From NCBI GenBank assembly GCA_028687085.1, contig JAQUAU010000011.1, positions 1 to 21,422 of the forward strand: a stretch of DNA of 21,422 bases, written 5' to 3'. The DNA is from Minisyncoccota bacterium. Lineage in GTDB: Bacteria; Patescibacteriota; Minisyncoccia; Phycocordibacterales; Phycocordibacteraceae. Shown here one piece after another: positions 5,856 through 12,348 of this stretch; the stretch's first letter is position 1; the number at the start of each line of letters is the position of its first letter. The position numbers were made by a program, and so were the translations under genes. The notes beneath the pieces were generated by a model, which was not told the DNA's origin, ran no database searches, and was given only the letters and a program-made list of their open reading frames with translations.

Positions 5856-6036
5856 ATCATATTCAAAGAGGATTCGCGTGACCCGCAACGGGAAGCTGAT
5901 GGCGCGCCCGAAGGGTCAGAACCATTTCAATGCAAAGGAGAGCGGCGCACAGCGCTCTGCAAAGCGCGGCTCGGTCGCGATTAAGCTCACCATGAAGGTC
6001 CGCCGTCGCTTTCTCCCAGGAACCGGTGCAAAATAA
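5842..6036 (+). CDS. rpmI: Ribosomal protein L35
   Basis: The product has 64 basic residues with the L35 signatures KTNKSYSKRIRVTRNGKLM and GQNHFNAKESG. The family N-terminal MPK is shortened to MKTNK. It is a structural 50S protein that binds 23S rRNA. The start codon is inside the end of infC (14-nt overlap) with no Shine-Dalgarno, so translation is likely coupled to IF-3. rplT follows after a 22-nt gap. Confidence 0.95.
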   Translation: MKTNKSYSKRIRVTRNGKLMARPKGQNHFNAKESGAQRSAKRGSVAIKLTMKVRRRFLPGTGAK

Positions 6037-6058
6037 TTAAGCCAGTAACCATTTACGT

Positions 6059-6406
6059 ATGACACGAATCAAAGGAGGCATCACCGCGCTGAAGCGCAAG
6101 AAGAACATGCTCGAGCGGGCAAAGGGCTACCGCGGCATCCGCTCTAAGAAGATCCATGCCGCTCATGAGGCGCTTATGCGCGCCGGCCGCTACGCCTTCG
6201 CTCACCGCCGCGACAAGAAGACCGACTTCCGCCAGCTCTGGATTGTCCGCCTCAACGCCGCCGTCCGCGAGAGTGGTCACAAGTCCTACTCGACCTTCAT
6301 CGCGAAGTTGAAGAAGAATGGCTTCGCCCTCGACCGCAAGGTCCTCTCCGAGTTCGCCACGATGCACCCCGAGATCTTCGAGCGCATCAGCAAGCAAGTC
6401 GTTTAA
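6059..6406 (+). CDS. rplT: Ribosomal protein L20
   Basis: The product has 115 residues of normal length and sequence: MTRIKGGITALKRKKNMLER, AKGYRG, RRDKKTDFRQLWIVRLNAA, YSTFIAKLKKNGFALDRKVLSE. L20 is an early-binding 50S assembly protein. In other bacteria it represses its own operon by binding mRNA. No pseudoknot-like leader is apparent here, since the operon leader is only a few nucleotides. It is the last gene of infC-rpmI-rplT and is followed by a strong terminator. Confidence 0.97.
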   Translation: MTRIKGGITALKRKKNMLERAKGYRGIRSKKIHAAHEALMRAGRYAFAHRRDKKTDFRQLWIVRLNAAVRESGHKSYSTFIAKLKKNGFALDRKVLSEFATMHPEIFERISKQVV

Positions 6407-6417
6407 CTTTTACAAAG

Positions 6418-6448
6418 AAACCCGCCCCGCTTTTAGCGGGGCGGGTTT
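6418..6448 (+). terminator. Intrinsic terminator of the infC operon
   Basis: The stem CCCGCCCCGC / GCGGGGCGGG (10 bp, extended by three A-T pairs, loop TTTTA) is followed by TTTTTGTTTTG. It starts 11 nt after the rplT stop codon. Its T-run leads directly into the promoter of the next gene. Confidence 0.93.
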
Positions 6449-6458
6449 TTGTTTTGTT

Positions 6459-6467
6459 TGATACCAT
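6459..6467 (+). promoter_or_regulatory. Extended -10 for the serine hydrolase gene
   Basis: TG-A-TACCAT ends exactly 6 nt before the ATG at 6474, predicting a leaderless mRNA. The same hexamer and spacing recur for the ribonuclease gene starting at 8449. Confidence 0.5.
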
Positions 6468-6473
6468 GAGCAT

Positions 6474-7058
6474 ATGGACAGAGTTTTTATTATTCACGGG
6501 TGGGACAGTCATCCAAGTGAGGGGTGCTTCCCGTGGCTGAAGAGCGAACTGGATAAGGAGAGTTTTGAGGTAATTGCGCCCGCGATGCCCGACCCCCTGC
6601 ATCCGCGAATTGAAACGTGGGTGGCCTTTCTGGCAGAGCAGGTCGGCACTCCTGACGAGCACACATTTTTCGTCGGCCATTCAATCGGCTGTCAGACTAT
6701 CTTGCGCTACCTGGAAACGCTTCCCGCGAATACGAAAATCGGCGGAGCTGTCTTGTTAGCACCCTGGATCCACCTGACCGACGAGGCGTGCGAGGATGCA
6801 GAAGATTTTGAAATAGCGAAGCCATGGCTGGAGACCCCTCTTCAGTGGGACACTATCAAATCCCATTCGAATACATTCATCGCCATCTTCTCTGACGACG
6901 ATCCGCTCGTTCCTCTCACTGATTCAAAAATTTTCGAAGAGAAGCTGGGGACGCGCACTATTATTGAACAGAGCAAAGAACATTTCAGCGGCAGCAGTGG
7001 TATTACAGAACTGTCATCACTTCTTTCAGCAGTCATTGAATTGCGCCAGCAGGGTTAG
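6474..7058 (+). CDS. RBBP9/YdeN-family alpha/beta serine hydrolase
   Basis: The product has 194 residues. The oxyanion-region motif HGW (8-10) is followed by the nucleophile elbow G68-H-S70-I-G72, an acidic stretch D141-D-D143-P-L-V-P and the catalytic His170 in EHFSGSSG. This order and length match the RBBP9/YdeN group of small soluble serine hydrolases. Their natural substrates are largely unknown, and some have esterase or aminopeptidase activity. It is monocistronic. Its stop codon overlaps the stop of the convergent ribonuclease gene by 4 nt (shared TTAG). Confidence 0.9.
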   Translation: MDRVFIIHGWDSHPSEGCFPWLKSELDKESFEVIAPAMPDPLHPRIETWVAFLAEQVGTPDEHTFFVGHSIGCQTILRYLETLPANTKIGGAVLLAPWIHLTDEACEDAEDFEIAKPWLETPLQWDTIKSHSNTFIAIFSDDDPLVPLTDSKIFEEKLGTRTIIEQSKEHFSGSSGITELSSLLSAVIELRQQG

Positions 7059-8449
7059 ACCTTTTTCACTGAGTCCTTCTCGACTATCCAGGTCTCGCCA
7101 TACTCGGGGACGATGGCGCGGGCGCCGAGATAGTCATGGATGCGCTGGGCGAGGTGTCGCTCGGCCGAGGGTTCTCCATGAGCAACAAAGATGGTCTTGG
7201 TATGTCCGCCTTTTTGTGGAAGCGAGGCTTCCGCGAATGCAAGAAGTTGATCGCGGTCGGCGTGCGCCGACCAGCCCTCGAGCTTCTCTATCTTCGCCTG
7301 TATCTTCACTTCTGCCCCTGCGATGCGCACCGAGGGCGCGCCCTCCATCATGCGCCGCCCAGGAGTCCCTGGAGCCTGGTAGCCGACCATAAAGAGCGTC
7401 GTGGTCAGGTCGGGCAGATAGCGCGTCTCCCAGCGGCCGATGCGGCCGCCATGACTCATCCCCGCGCCCGCGATGATGATCTTGGGCCCCGAGACTCTTT
7501 CTATCGCCTCTGAATCTTCGCGCGCGAGCGTCTGCTTCAAGAACGGGAATTCAAAAATGCTCCCTTCTCGCTTCATCTCGTCTTCAGTCTCCGGTTTGAA
7601 GTAGGTCATCCCCCACTTCTCATAGACCGCGGTCACGTGGATGGCGAGCGGCGAGTCTAAGAAGACCGGGATCTTCGGGAGCGAACCGTCTGCAAAGAAA
7701 TTTGAGAGTTCATAGAGCATGAGCTGCGTGCGTTCCATCGAGAAGGCCGGGATGAGGATCGTTCCGCCGCGCTTAATCGCGCTCTGGAGACTCTCTTTGA
7801 GCAGGAGGTTGCGGTCACCCTGCCCGTGCAGTTTGTCGCCATAGGTGCTCTCCATCACGAGTGCATCGGCATCGGGCACCGGCTCCCAGTCGGGTAGTAA
7901 GGGCGAGGGAGAATTACCGATGTCACCTGAGAGTGCGACACTCACTCCCTCCTCATCCTTGATACGCACGCTCGCCGAGCCGAGGATGTGGCCAGTATTG
8001 CGAAAATACGCAGAGAGCCCGGGCGCGACTTCTTTCTCCACATGATAGTCGAGCGTCTCGACGAGAGCGAAGGCCGCCTCGACATCGTTTGCGTCATACA
8101 AGGGCGCCCGCCCAAGACGCGCCGCCTCTTCAGCGAGGATATGCGCGGAGTCCAAGAGGATAAGCGCGGCAAGATCGCGCGTCGCCGGCGTCATAACGAT
8201 CTTGCCTTTGAAGCCGTCCCGCACAAGCTTGGGGACCCTCCCCACATGATCGAGGTGCGCGTGCGTCACCACGAGTGCGTCGATACTCTTCACGTCGTAG
8301 GGAAACGGCCCATACACCTCTGCCTCGGCGAAGTCGGCGCCCTGCTCGATGCCACAGTCAACCAATACCCTCCCCTTCGACCCTTCGATTAAAAAATTGG
8401 AGCCGGTGACCTTGCCTGCTCCGCCGTAGAAACTCAGCTTCAATGACAT
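7055..8449 (-). CDS. MBL-fold beta-CASP ribonuclease (YSH1/CPSF-like)
   Basis: The product has 464 residues from the ATG at 8449; an upstream in-frame start at 8527 would run through the terminator palindrome and is rejected. The metal-binding motif H63-A-H65-L-D67-H68, then H154, D176 and H434 (FVAHGEP), forms the metallo-beta-lactamase site. The beta-CASP insert shows motif A (E200-STYGDK), motif B (H353 in AGMSHGGRIG) and the GWSAH396AD segment of the RMMBL domain. Such enzymes process or degrade RNA as endo- and/or 5'-exonucleases. The protein lacks the C-terminal domain of RNase J and is closer in size to archaeal/CPSF-like forms. No KH domain is present. It lies directly downstream of a candidate ncRNA and its terminator. 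Confidence 0.92.
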   Translation of the reverse strand: MSLKLSFYGGAGKVTGSNFLIEGSKGRVLVDCGIEQGADFAEAEVYGPFPYDVKSIDALVVTHAHLDHVGRVPKLVRDGFKGKIVMTPATRDLAALILLDSAHILAEEAARLGRAPLYDANDVEAAFALVETLDYHVEKEVAPGLSAYFRNTGHILGSASVRIKDEEGVSVALSGDIGNSPSPLLPDWEPVPDADALVMESTYGDKLHGQGDRNLLLKESLQSAIKRGGTILIPAFSMERTQLMLYELSNFFADGSLPKIPVFLDSPLAIHVTAVYEKWGMTYFKPETEDEMKREGSIFEFPFLKQTLAREDSEAIERVSGPKIIIAGAGMSHGGRIGRWETRYLPDLTTTLFMVGYQAPGTPGRRMMEGAPSVRIAGAEVKIQAKIEKLEGWSAHADRDQLLAFAEASLPQKGGHTKTIFVAHGEPSAERHLAQRIHDYLGARAIVPEYGETWIVEKDSVKKV

Positions 8450-8455
8450 GCGACC

Positions 8456-8464
8456 ATGGTAGCA
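8456..8464 (-). promoter_or_regulatory. Extended -10 for the beta-CASP ribonuclease gene
   Basis: TG-C-TACCAT on the minus strand ends 6 nt before the ATG at 8449. It lies just after the terminator palindrome, so the ribonuclease can be transcribed independently of the upstream ncRNA. The -35 region would fall within the terminator T-run. Confidence 0.45.
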
Positions 8465-8470
8465 TGGTGC

Positions 8471-8510
8471 CCCACGAAAAAACCGCTCTCGAGAGCGGTT
8501 TTTTCGTGGG
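8471..8510. terminator. 40-nt perfect palindrome acting as terminator
   Basis: CCCACGAAAAAACCGCTCTC followed directly by its reverse complement makes a 20-bp perfect inverted repeat. It has A6 on one side and T6 on the other, so it can terminate in both directions. On the minus strand it closes the ncRNA candidate (8477-8653) and/or ndk. It ends 21 nt before the ribonuclease start codon. Confidence 0.9.
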
Positions 8511-8653
8511 CTGTCCTCTGTTGGCAACTTTATGTGCCAAGTGGGAAAGACAATGGCGACTCTCGGAACCTGTCAGGTGACAAATTCAAACCAAGTATGC
8601 CTAAATGCCGAACTCCCGGGAATGTAGCAAGTTGATTCAGTGAACAGCTCCAC
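8477..8653 (-). ncRNA. Candidate structured non-coding RNA, ~177 nt (6S-like shape)
   Basis: The 187-nt gap between ndk and the terminator has no coding potential on the minus strand. A -10 TATACT (8664-8659) predicts a start at about 8653. The first bases GTGG (8653-8650) and GCTGTTC (8648-8642) pair with GGACAGC (8516-8510) and CCAC (8509-8506) just before the terminator. This makes an 11-bp closing helix with one bulged A. Inside on the 3' side is a hairpin TTGGCA-N8-TGCCAA (8540-8521). Further in, CTTGG (8595-8591) can pair with CCGAG (8566-8562). A closed end, a large internal bubble and a small 3'-side hairpin recall 6S RNA, but no family could be tested. It is not tmRNA, RNase P RNA or SRP RNA by recognisable motifs. 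Confidence 0.55.
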
Positions 8654-8658
8654 TTCCC

Positions 8659-8664
8659 AGTATA
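8659..8664 (-). promoter_or_regulatory. -10 element of the ncRNA candidate
   Basis: TATACT (5 of 6) in context GCGGGTATACTG, 5 nt before the first base of the closing helix. No good -35 is present at 17 bp; TTGTCC lies further away (25 bp). Confidence 0.45.
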
Positions 8665-8697
8665 CCCGCACTGAATAAAGATGCTATGTGGACAACG

Positions 8698-9303
8698 TTA
8701 TCCGAGGATATCCTTCATGTCGACGTCATAGAGCGTCGCTTCGTGCGGCACGCGATACGAGATTATGTCGGTCGGCTTAAACCAGTGCGGTATCTCCATG
8801 TCTGCCTCAGGGACCGAACCTGACGCGTGGATAAGGTTACGAATGGCGCGCGAGTCGGAGTCTGCCATCTGGTACGAGTCGACGACGAAGTCGCCGCGGA
8901 TCGTGCCGATAGAGGCGCTCCTCGGCTCGGTACCGCCGGTTATCTTGCGCACCAGCTCGACTGCGTGCGCACCCTCCCAGACCATCGCGATGACCGGCCC
9001 GCTCGTCATGTATTTCTTCAAATTCGCGACGACAACATTCGCCACCTCGATCGGGTCGGTTGACGGCGGTGTCTCACCCTTCTTCACGTAACTCGCAATC
9101 GACTTCTCGCCGACGTTCTTCTTCCAGTTCGGGTCGAGGAGATAGTGCTGTTCAATCATCTCTTCGGTCGGGACCATCATCTTGAGTGCGACAAGCTTGA
9201 GTCCGAGGCGCTCATAGCGTTTCATAATCTCGCCGATGAGGGCGCGCTGGATGCCGTCGGGCTTTACGATAACGAGCGTTCGTTCAGTTTTAGGATGTGC
9301 CAT
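8698..9303 (-). CDS. ndk: Nucleoside diphosphate kinase, enlarged form
   Basis: The product has 201 residues against about 140 for typical Ndk. The enzyme transfers the gamma-phosphate of ATP to NDPs through a phospho-histidine. The core is intact: TLVIVKPDGIQRALIGEI (9-26), GPVIAMVWEG (102-111) and the active-site His159 in RNLIHAS. Extra sequence appears in three places: ~45 residues around 55-98 (LDPNWKKNVGEKSIASYVKK...), a short insert before the active site (DSYQMADSDSRA), and a ~25-residue C-terminal extension (TDIISYRVPHEATLYDV). A possible -10 (TATAAG, 9357-9352) lies upstream of a GC-rich hairpin leader. No Shine-Dalgarno is present. Confidence 0.95.
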   Translation of the reverse strand: MAHPKTERTLVIVKPDGIQRALIGEIMKRYERLGLKLVALKMMVPTEEMIEQHYLLDPNWKKNVGEKSIASYVKKGETPPSTDPIEVANVVVANLKKYMTSGPVIAMVWEGAHAVELVRKITGGTEPRSASIGTIRGDFVVDSYQMADSDSRAIRNLIHASGSVPEADMEIPHWFKPTDIISYRVPHEATLYDVDMKDILG

Positions 9304-9670
9304 AGTTTGAAAAATTAATCCGCCAACTGGCGGTGCCGTGGGCGTTATGCCCTTATACTACGCGTTTTTTGTTGCGTGTGCAATATGACCAGAAACAAAG
9401 CGAGCGCCGAGAAGAAATTCTTCGACGCTCTCTTTTTCAGTTCCTCCGGATCTGCCTTTTGCTTCTCTAGTGAGTATACGAATGTTCCATACGGAGTACG
9501 CAGGCTTACTCGTTCTGCATAGTTCCCCTGACCATTCTTGGCCAGGCCCCACAGTTCAGCTCGCAATCCGCATTCCGCCCTTCATGAGGGGGTTACGCAG
9601 AGGCTTCAAGACCAGTCCATCTCTAAGTATAGAGGTTTCTCGCCCGCGCCAGAGGCGAGGAGTGCATAAC
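9304..9670. other. 367-nt region without a convincing gene; several hairpins
   Basis: Between map and ndk I find no supported gene. An open frame on the minus strand (9345-9566, TTG start, 73 codons) has codon choice unlike its neighbours (no GC preference at third positions) and no recognisable domain. Minus-strand structure is notable: CTCGCC/GGCGAG (9639-9659), an 8-bp stem CCTGGCCA/TGGTCAGG with loop AGAA (9546-9527), GAAGA/TCTTC within GAGCG/CGCTC (about 9431-9403), and CCGCC/GGCGG followed by ATTAATTTTT (9333-9308). A TATACT at 9631-9626 could start a transcript. It may be a structured RNA, a decayed gene or a long leader of ndk. Confidence 0.5.
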
Positions 9671-10438
9671 CTAGAGCGTCGTGATGATACGCGCTCCGCC
9701 CTTTTCTATCAAAATAGTGTGTTCAAAATGTGCAGAAAGTGAGCCGTCTTTCGTCCTGAAGGTGTAGCCGTCGGGCGCGAGGATGACCGACGCCTTGCCG
9801 GCGCTTGAGATGGGCTCAAGCGCGAGCACCATGTTCTCTTCAAGCAGTTCACCCTGCCCGGGGCGGCCGAAGTTGGGAATGAAGGGTTCTTCGTGGACCA
9901 GATCGCCTACGCCGTGGCCGCCGAGCTCCTTCACCACCGTATATCCCGCGCCCTCGATCTCTTTTTGTATCGCCGATGAAATGTCGCCGACGTGCTTCCC
10001 CGCCTCGGCGGCCGCAATGCCGGCGGCAAGCGCGTTCTTAGTCGCATAGAGGAGCTTCTTCACCTCCTCACTCACCTTACCCACCGGCACCGTAATCGCC
10101 GCGTCCACGATGACGCCGTTGTGAGAGAGACCGAGATCGAGTCCCACGATGTCGCCCTCCTTAAGCGTCTTTACCGACTCGTTCGGGATGCCGTGCACGA
10201 TTTCATCGTTAATAGAGACGCAGAGCGTCGCCGGGTACGGCCTCTGCGCGCCCTCGGGCGTGTAACCCAAGAAGCACGGCTCGTCGCCCCCGTCGCGTAT
10301 CAACTGTTCGGCCAAGTCATCGAGCTCTTCGGTTGTCACTCCCGGTGCTACCTTCTCTCGTAGCGCGACAAGAACAGCCGCAAGGCGCTTGCCGCCCTCG
10401 ATAAGGTTTGCCCGCTCGATGTCGTTCTTAATTATCAT
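9671..10438 (-). CDS. map: Methionine aminopeptidase type I
   Basis: The product has 255 residues. It removes the N-terminal Met from nascent proteins. All five metal ligands are visible: D101 (GLDLGL), D112 (VDAAIT), H175 (GGHGVG), E208 (LEP) and E239 (HFEHT), plus the substrate-binding His82 (VHGIP) and His237. There is no N-terminal extension, as in the simple bacterial form. Its start overlaps the last 11 nt of adk, so the two are translationally coupled. Location after secY-adk is the ancestral spc-operon order; infA and rpmJ, which often follow, are not here. Confidence 0.96.
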   Translation of the reverse strand: MIIKNDIERANLIEGGKRLAAVLVALREKVAPGVTTEELDDLAEQLIRDGGDEPCFLGYTPEGAQRPYPATLCVSINDEIVHGIPNESVKTLKEGDIVGLDLGLSHNGVIVDAAITVPVGKVSEEVKKLLYATKNALAAGIAAAEAGKHVGDISSAIQKEIEGAGYTVVKELGGHGVGDLVHEEPFIPNFGRPGQGELLEENMVLALEPISSAGKASVILAPDGYTFRTKDGSLSAHFEHTILIEKGGARIITTL

Positions 10439-11006
10439 TCAGGTTCAATATCTTCTTCACGTCTGCAGCGATGACTTCAATAGGGCGATGGCCGTCGATG
10501 TCGGTCAGCATGCCTTCATCACGCAAGTAGTTGATAGAGCTGTCAGTATCGGCATAATATGCCTCAAGCCGGCGCGCGACTGTCTCGGGGTGATCGTCAG
10601 CGCGAGCTCCCTTCTCGCGCCGAAGCGCGATACGCCCGTGCACCTCTTCATCGGGAACCGTGAGATGAAAAATACGAAACGGTCGGCCGATCCATTTCAA
10701 AGAATCTGCAACAATCTTCGTTTCAGCCAACGTGCGGCTGGTGCCGTCGAAGATGATCGTGCTGTCATCGGAGAGACTGAAGAGGGTCTTGAGGTAGACG
10801 TACGAGGCGATCCAGTAGGGCGTGAGTGCGCCGCTGTCCATCGTCTCCTTCAGCTTGTGGCCGGCAGACGTGCCGGTCGCGACAATCTCGCGCAACCCAG
10901 AGCTCGTGCCGAACACCGGCCAGCCGGTCAGCTTCCCCAGCATCTCTGCTTGCGTCCCCTTGCCGCTCCCCGGCTTGCCGATAAAGAATACGATTGGTTT
11001 TTCCAT
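10428..11006 (-). CDS. adk: Adenylate kinase (short-LID form)
   Basis: The product has 192 residues. It catalyses ATP + AMP to 2 ADP. The P-loop G10-K-P-G-S-G-K-G-T18 is perfect, the AMP-binding D87-G-x-x-R91 segment is present (DGTSR instead of the usual DGFPR), and the LID region is short (LRREKGARADDHPETVARRL) without a zinc-binding cysteine set. The substitution of Phe-Pro by Thr-Ser in the DGFPR motif is atypical, so a broader NMP kinase specificity is possible. It is separated from secY by a strong terminator but has its own -10 within 6-14 nt of the start. Confidence 0.92.
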   Translation of the reverse strand: MEKPIVFFIGKPGSGKGTQAEMLGKLTGWPVFGTSSGLREIVATGTSAGHKLKETMDSGALTPYWIASYVYLKTLFSLSDDSTIIFDGTSRTLAETKIVADSLKWIGRPFRIFHLTVPDEEVHGRIALRREKGARADDHPETVARRLEAYYADTDSSINYLRDEGMLTDIDGHRPIEVIAADVKKILNLNDN

Positions 11007-11011
11007 GCCTC

Positions 11012-11020
11012 ACTCTAGCA
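11012..11020 (-). promoter_or_regulatory. Extended -10 for adk-map
   Basis: TG-C-TAGAGT on the minus strand lies 5 nt before the adk ATG at 11006 and immediately after the secY terminator. It would give a leaderless adk-map mRNA. Any -35 would coincide with the terminator T-run. Confidence 0.45.
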
Positions 11021-11030
11021 TCACTCGTGG

Positions 11031-11075
11031 AAAACAAAAAATCACCGTGCCAATGGCGCGGTGATTTTTTGTTTT
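11031..11075 (-). terminator. Intrinsic terminator between secY and adk
   Basis: A 17-bp perfect stem (AAAACAAAAAATCACCG / CGGTGATTTTTTGTTTT) with a GCC-AAT-GGC inner hairpin spans the secY stop codon to 25 nt before adk. T-runs lie on both sides, so it can work in either direction. It ends the long ribosomal operon. Confidence 0.92.
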
Positions 11076-12348
11076 AGTATTCGCGAAGGGAGACTTGAGC
11101 GTCGATCTTCTGCGCGAGGTCGAGCGCAACCTGCACGGCAATAAGGAGTGCGGTACCGCCAAGGACGAGCGTCGTGACGCCCGTGAGCCCTTGGATAATC
11201 GATGGTGAGACGGCGAGAAGGCCGAGGAAGCAGGCACCGGGGAGCGTGATGCGCGTCACGACCTTGCCGATATACTCTTCAGTCTCGCGGCCGGGGCGGA
11301 CCCCGGGGACGAAGGCGCCGGTCTTCTGCAGATTCTCGGCGACGCGATGCGGCTCAAACGTGACCGCCGTGTAAAAGTAGGTAAAGAGCACGACGAGGAG
11401 GAAGTAGACCGCGCCGTACTGCCACGGGTTCGAGAGGAAGGCGGTGTACCAGAGTGCAGCAGAAGCTGCAAAAGAGATCTTAAACGCACCGAGCATCGAG
11501 AGCACCATCTGCGGCAAGAGGAGGAGCGAGAGCGCGAAGATGATGGGGATCACGCCGGCCTGGAGAAGGCGTATCGGCAGATAGGTCGCCGCGCCCTGCG
11601 AGAGGGCGGTGCCGCGCACCGCGCGCGCATAGGCTATTGGTATCGAACGCTCTGCATCAGAGACAACGACGACCGCATAGATGAGCGCGAGGGCGAGCGC
11701 CGTGAAGGCGAGGTAGGCGGGAATGTTTGCCGCAGTCGAAGCGAAAAGCGTCTGCGAGATGCTTGCCGGCAGGCTCGAGAGGATGCCTGCGAGGATGATC
11801 AAGCTTACCCCGTTGCCGATGCCGAACTCAGTCACAAGCTCGCCGAGCCACATGAGGAGCAAGGAGCCCGCGGCAACAATCGCAATATTCGCGACAAGCG
11901 CTACGGTACCGAGGTGTGCGATAACTCCCTGACCCTCGAGCAAGAAGAGGAAGCCGATGCCCTGCAAAATGGCGATAGGAATCGTGAGCAGGCGGCTCCA
12001 ACCGATGAACTTGGCGCGTCCAGCCTCTCCTTCTTCGAAGTACGCCGTCTTCACCTGCGGGAAGATGATGGTCCCGAGCTGCATGATGATGGAGGCGGTG
12101 ATGTAGGGGCCGACGCCGAGCATCACGACCGAGAGCTGAGAGAGTCCGCCGCCAGAAAAGATATTCAAAAGACCGAAGAACTGATTGTTCGCAAAGAATG
12201 CGGCAAGCGCATTTTTATCGACGCCCGGAATGGGGATAGAAGCGAGCAGACGGAAGAGTGCGAGCGCGCCGATAAGGAAGAAGATGCGGAAACGGATTTC
12301 AGAATCGCCGAAGGCGAGCTTGAGCTTGTGTGTAAGAGAATTAAGCAT
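11074..12348 (-). CDS. secY: Preprotein translocase subunit SecY
   Basis: The product has 424 residues from the ATG at 12348. SecY is the channel of the Sec translocon. About ten hydrophobic segments are seen. Family sequences include FFLIGALALFRLLASIPIPGVD at the first helix, LNIFSGGGLSQLSVVMLGVGPYITASIIMQL (plug and helix 2 region), ELVTEFGIGNGVSLIILAGI and the cytosolic-loop segment GAFVPGVRPGRETEEYI. The start overlaps the end of rplO by 8 nt (ATGCTTAA). An in-frame ATG at 12360 lies inside rplO and is less likely. The last residues (DAQVSLREY) reach into the terminator. Confidence 0.96.
   Translation of the reverse strand: MLNSLTHKLKLAFGDSEIRFRIFFLIGALALFRLLASIPIPGVDKNALAAFFANNQFFGLLNIFSGGGLSQLSVVMLGVGPYITASIIMQLGTIIFPQVKTAYFEEGEAGRAKFIGWSRLLTIPIAILQGIGFLFLLEGQGVIAHLGTVALVANIAIVAAGSLLLMWLGELVTEFGIGNGVSLIILAGILSSLPASISQTLFASTAANIPAYLAFTALALALIYAVVVVSDAERSIPIAYARAVRGTALSQGAATYLPIRLLQAGVIPIIFALSLLLLPQMVLSMLGAFKISFAASAALWYTAFLSNPWQYGAVYFLLVVLFTYFYTAVTFEPHRVAENLQKTGAFVPGVRPGRETEEYIGKVVTRITLPGACFLGLLAVSPSIIQGLTGVTTLVLGGTALLIAVQVALDLAQKIDAQVSLREY

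Noticed and set aside
8532..8627. Short plus-strand frame MCQVGKTMATLG... within the ncRNA candidate
   Set aside because: Only 31 codons, no ribosome-binding site, no promoter on that strand, and it overlaps paired segments of the minus-strand RNA.
8477..8653. tmRNA, RNase P RNA or SRP RNA for the 187-nt gap
   Set aside because: No tag frame ending in ALAA, no tRNA-like T arm, no conserved RNase P boxes and no GGAAG/AGCA SRP tetraloop motif are visible.
9345..9566. 73-codon minus-strand frame (TTG start)
   Set aside because: Codon choice differs from neighbouring genes, the region is rich in hairpins and no family is recognised; described as an unassigned structured region instead.
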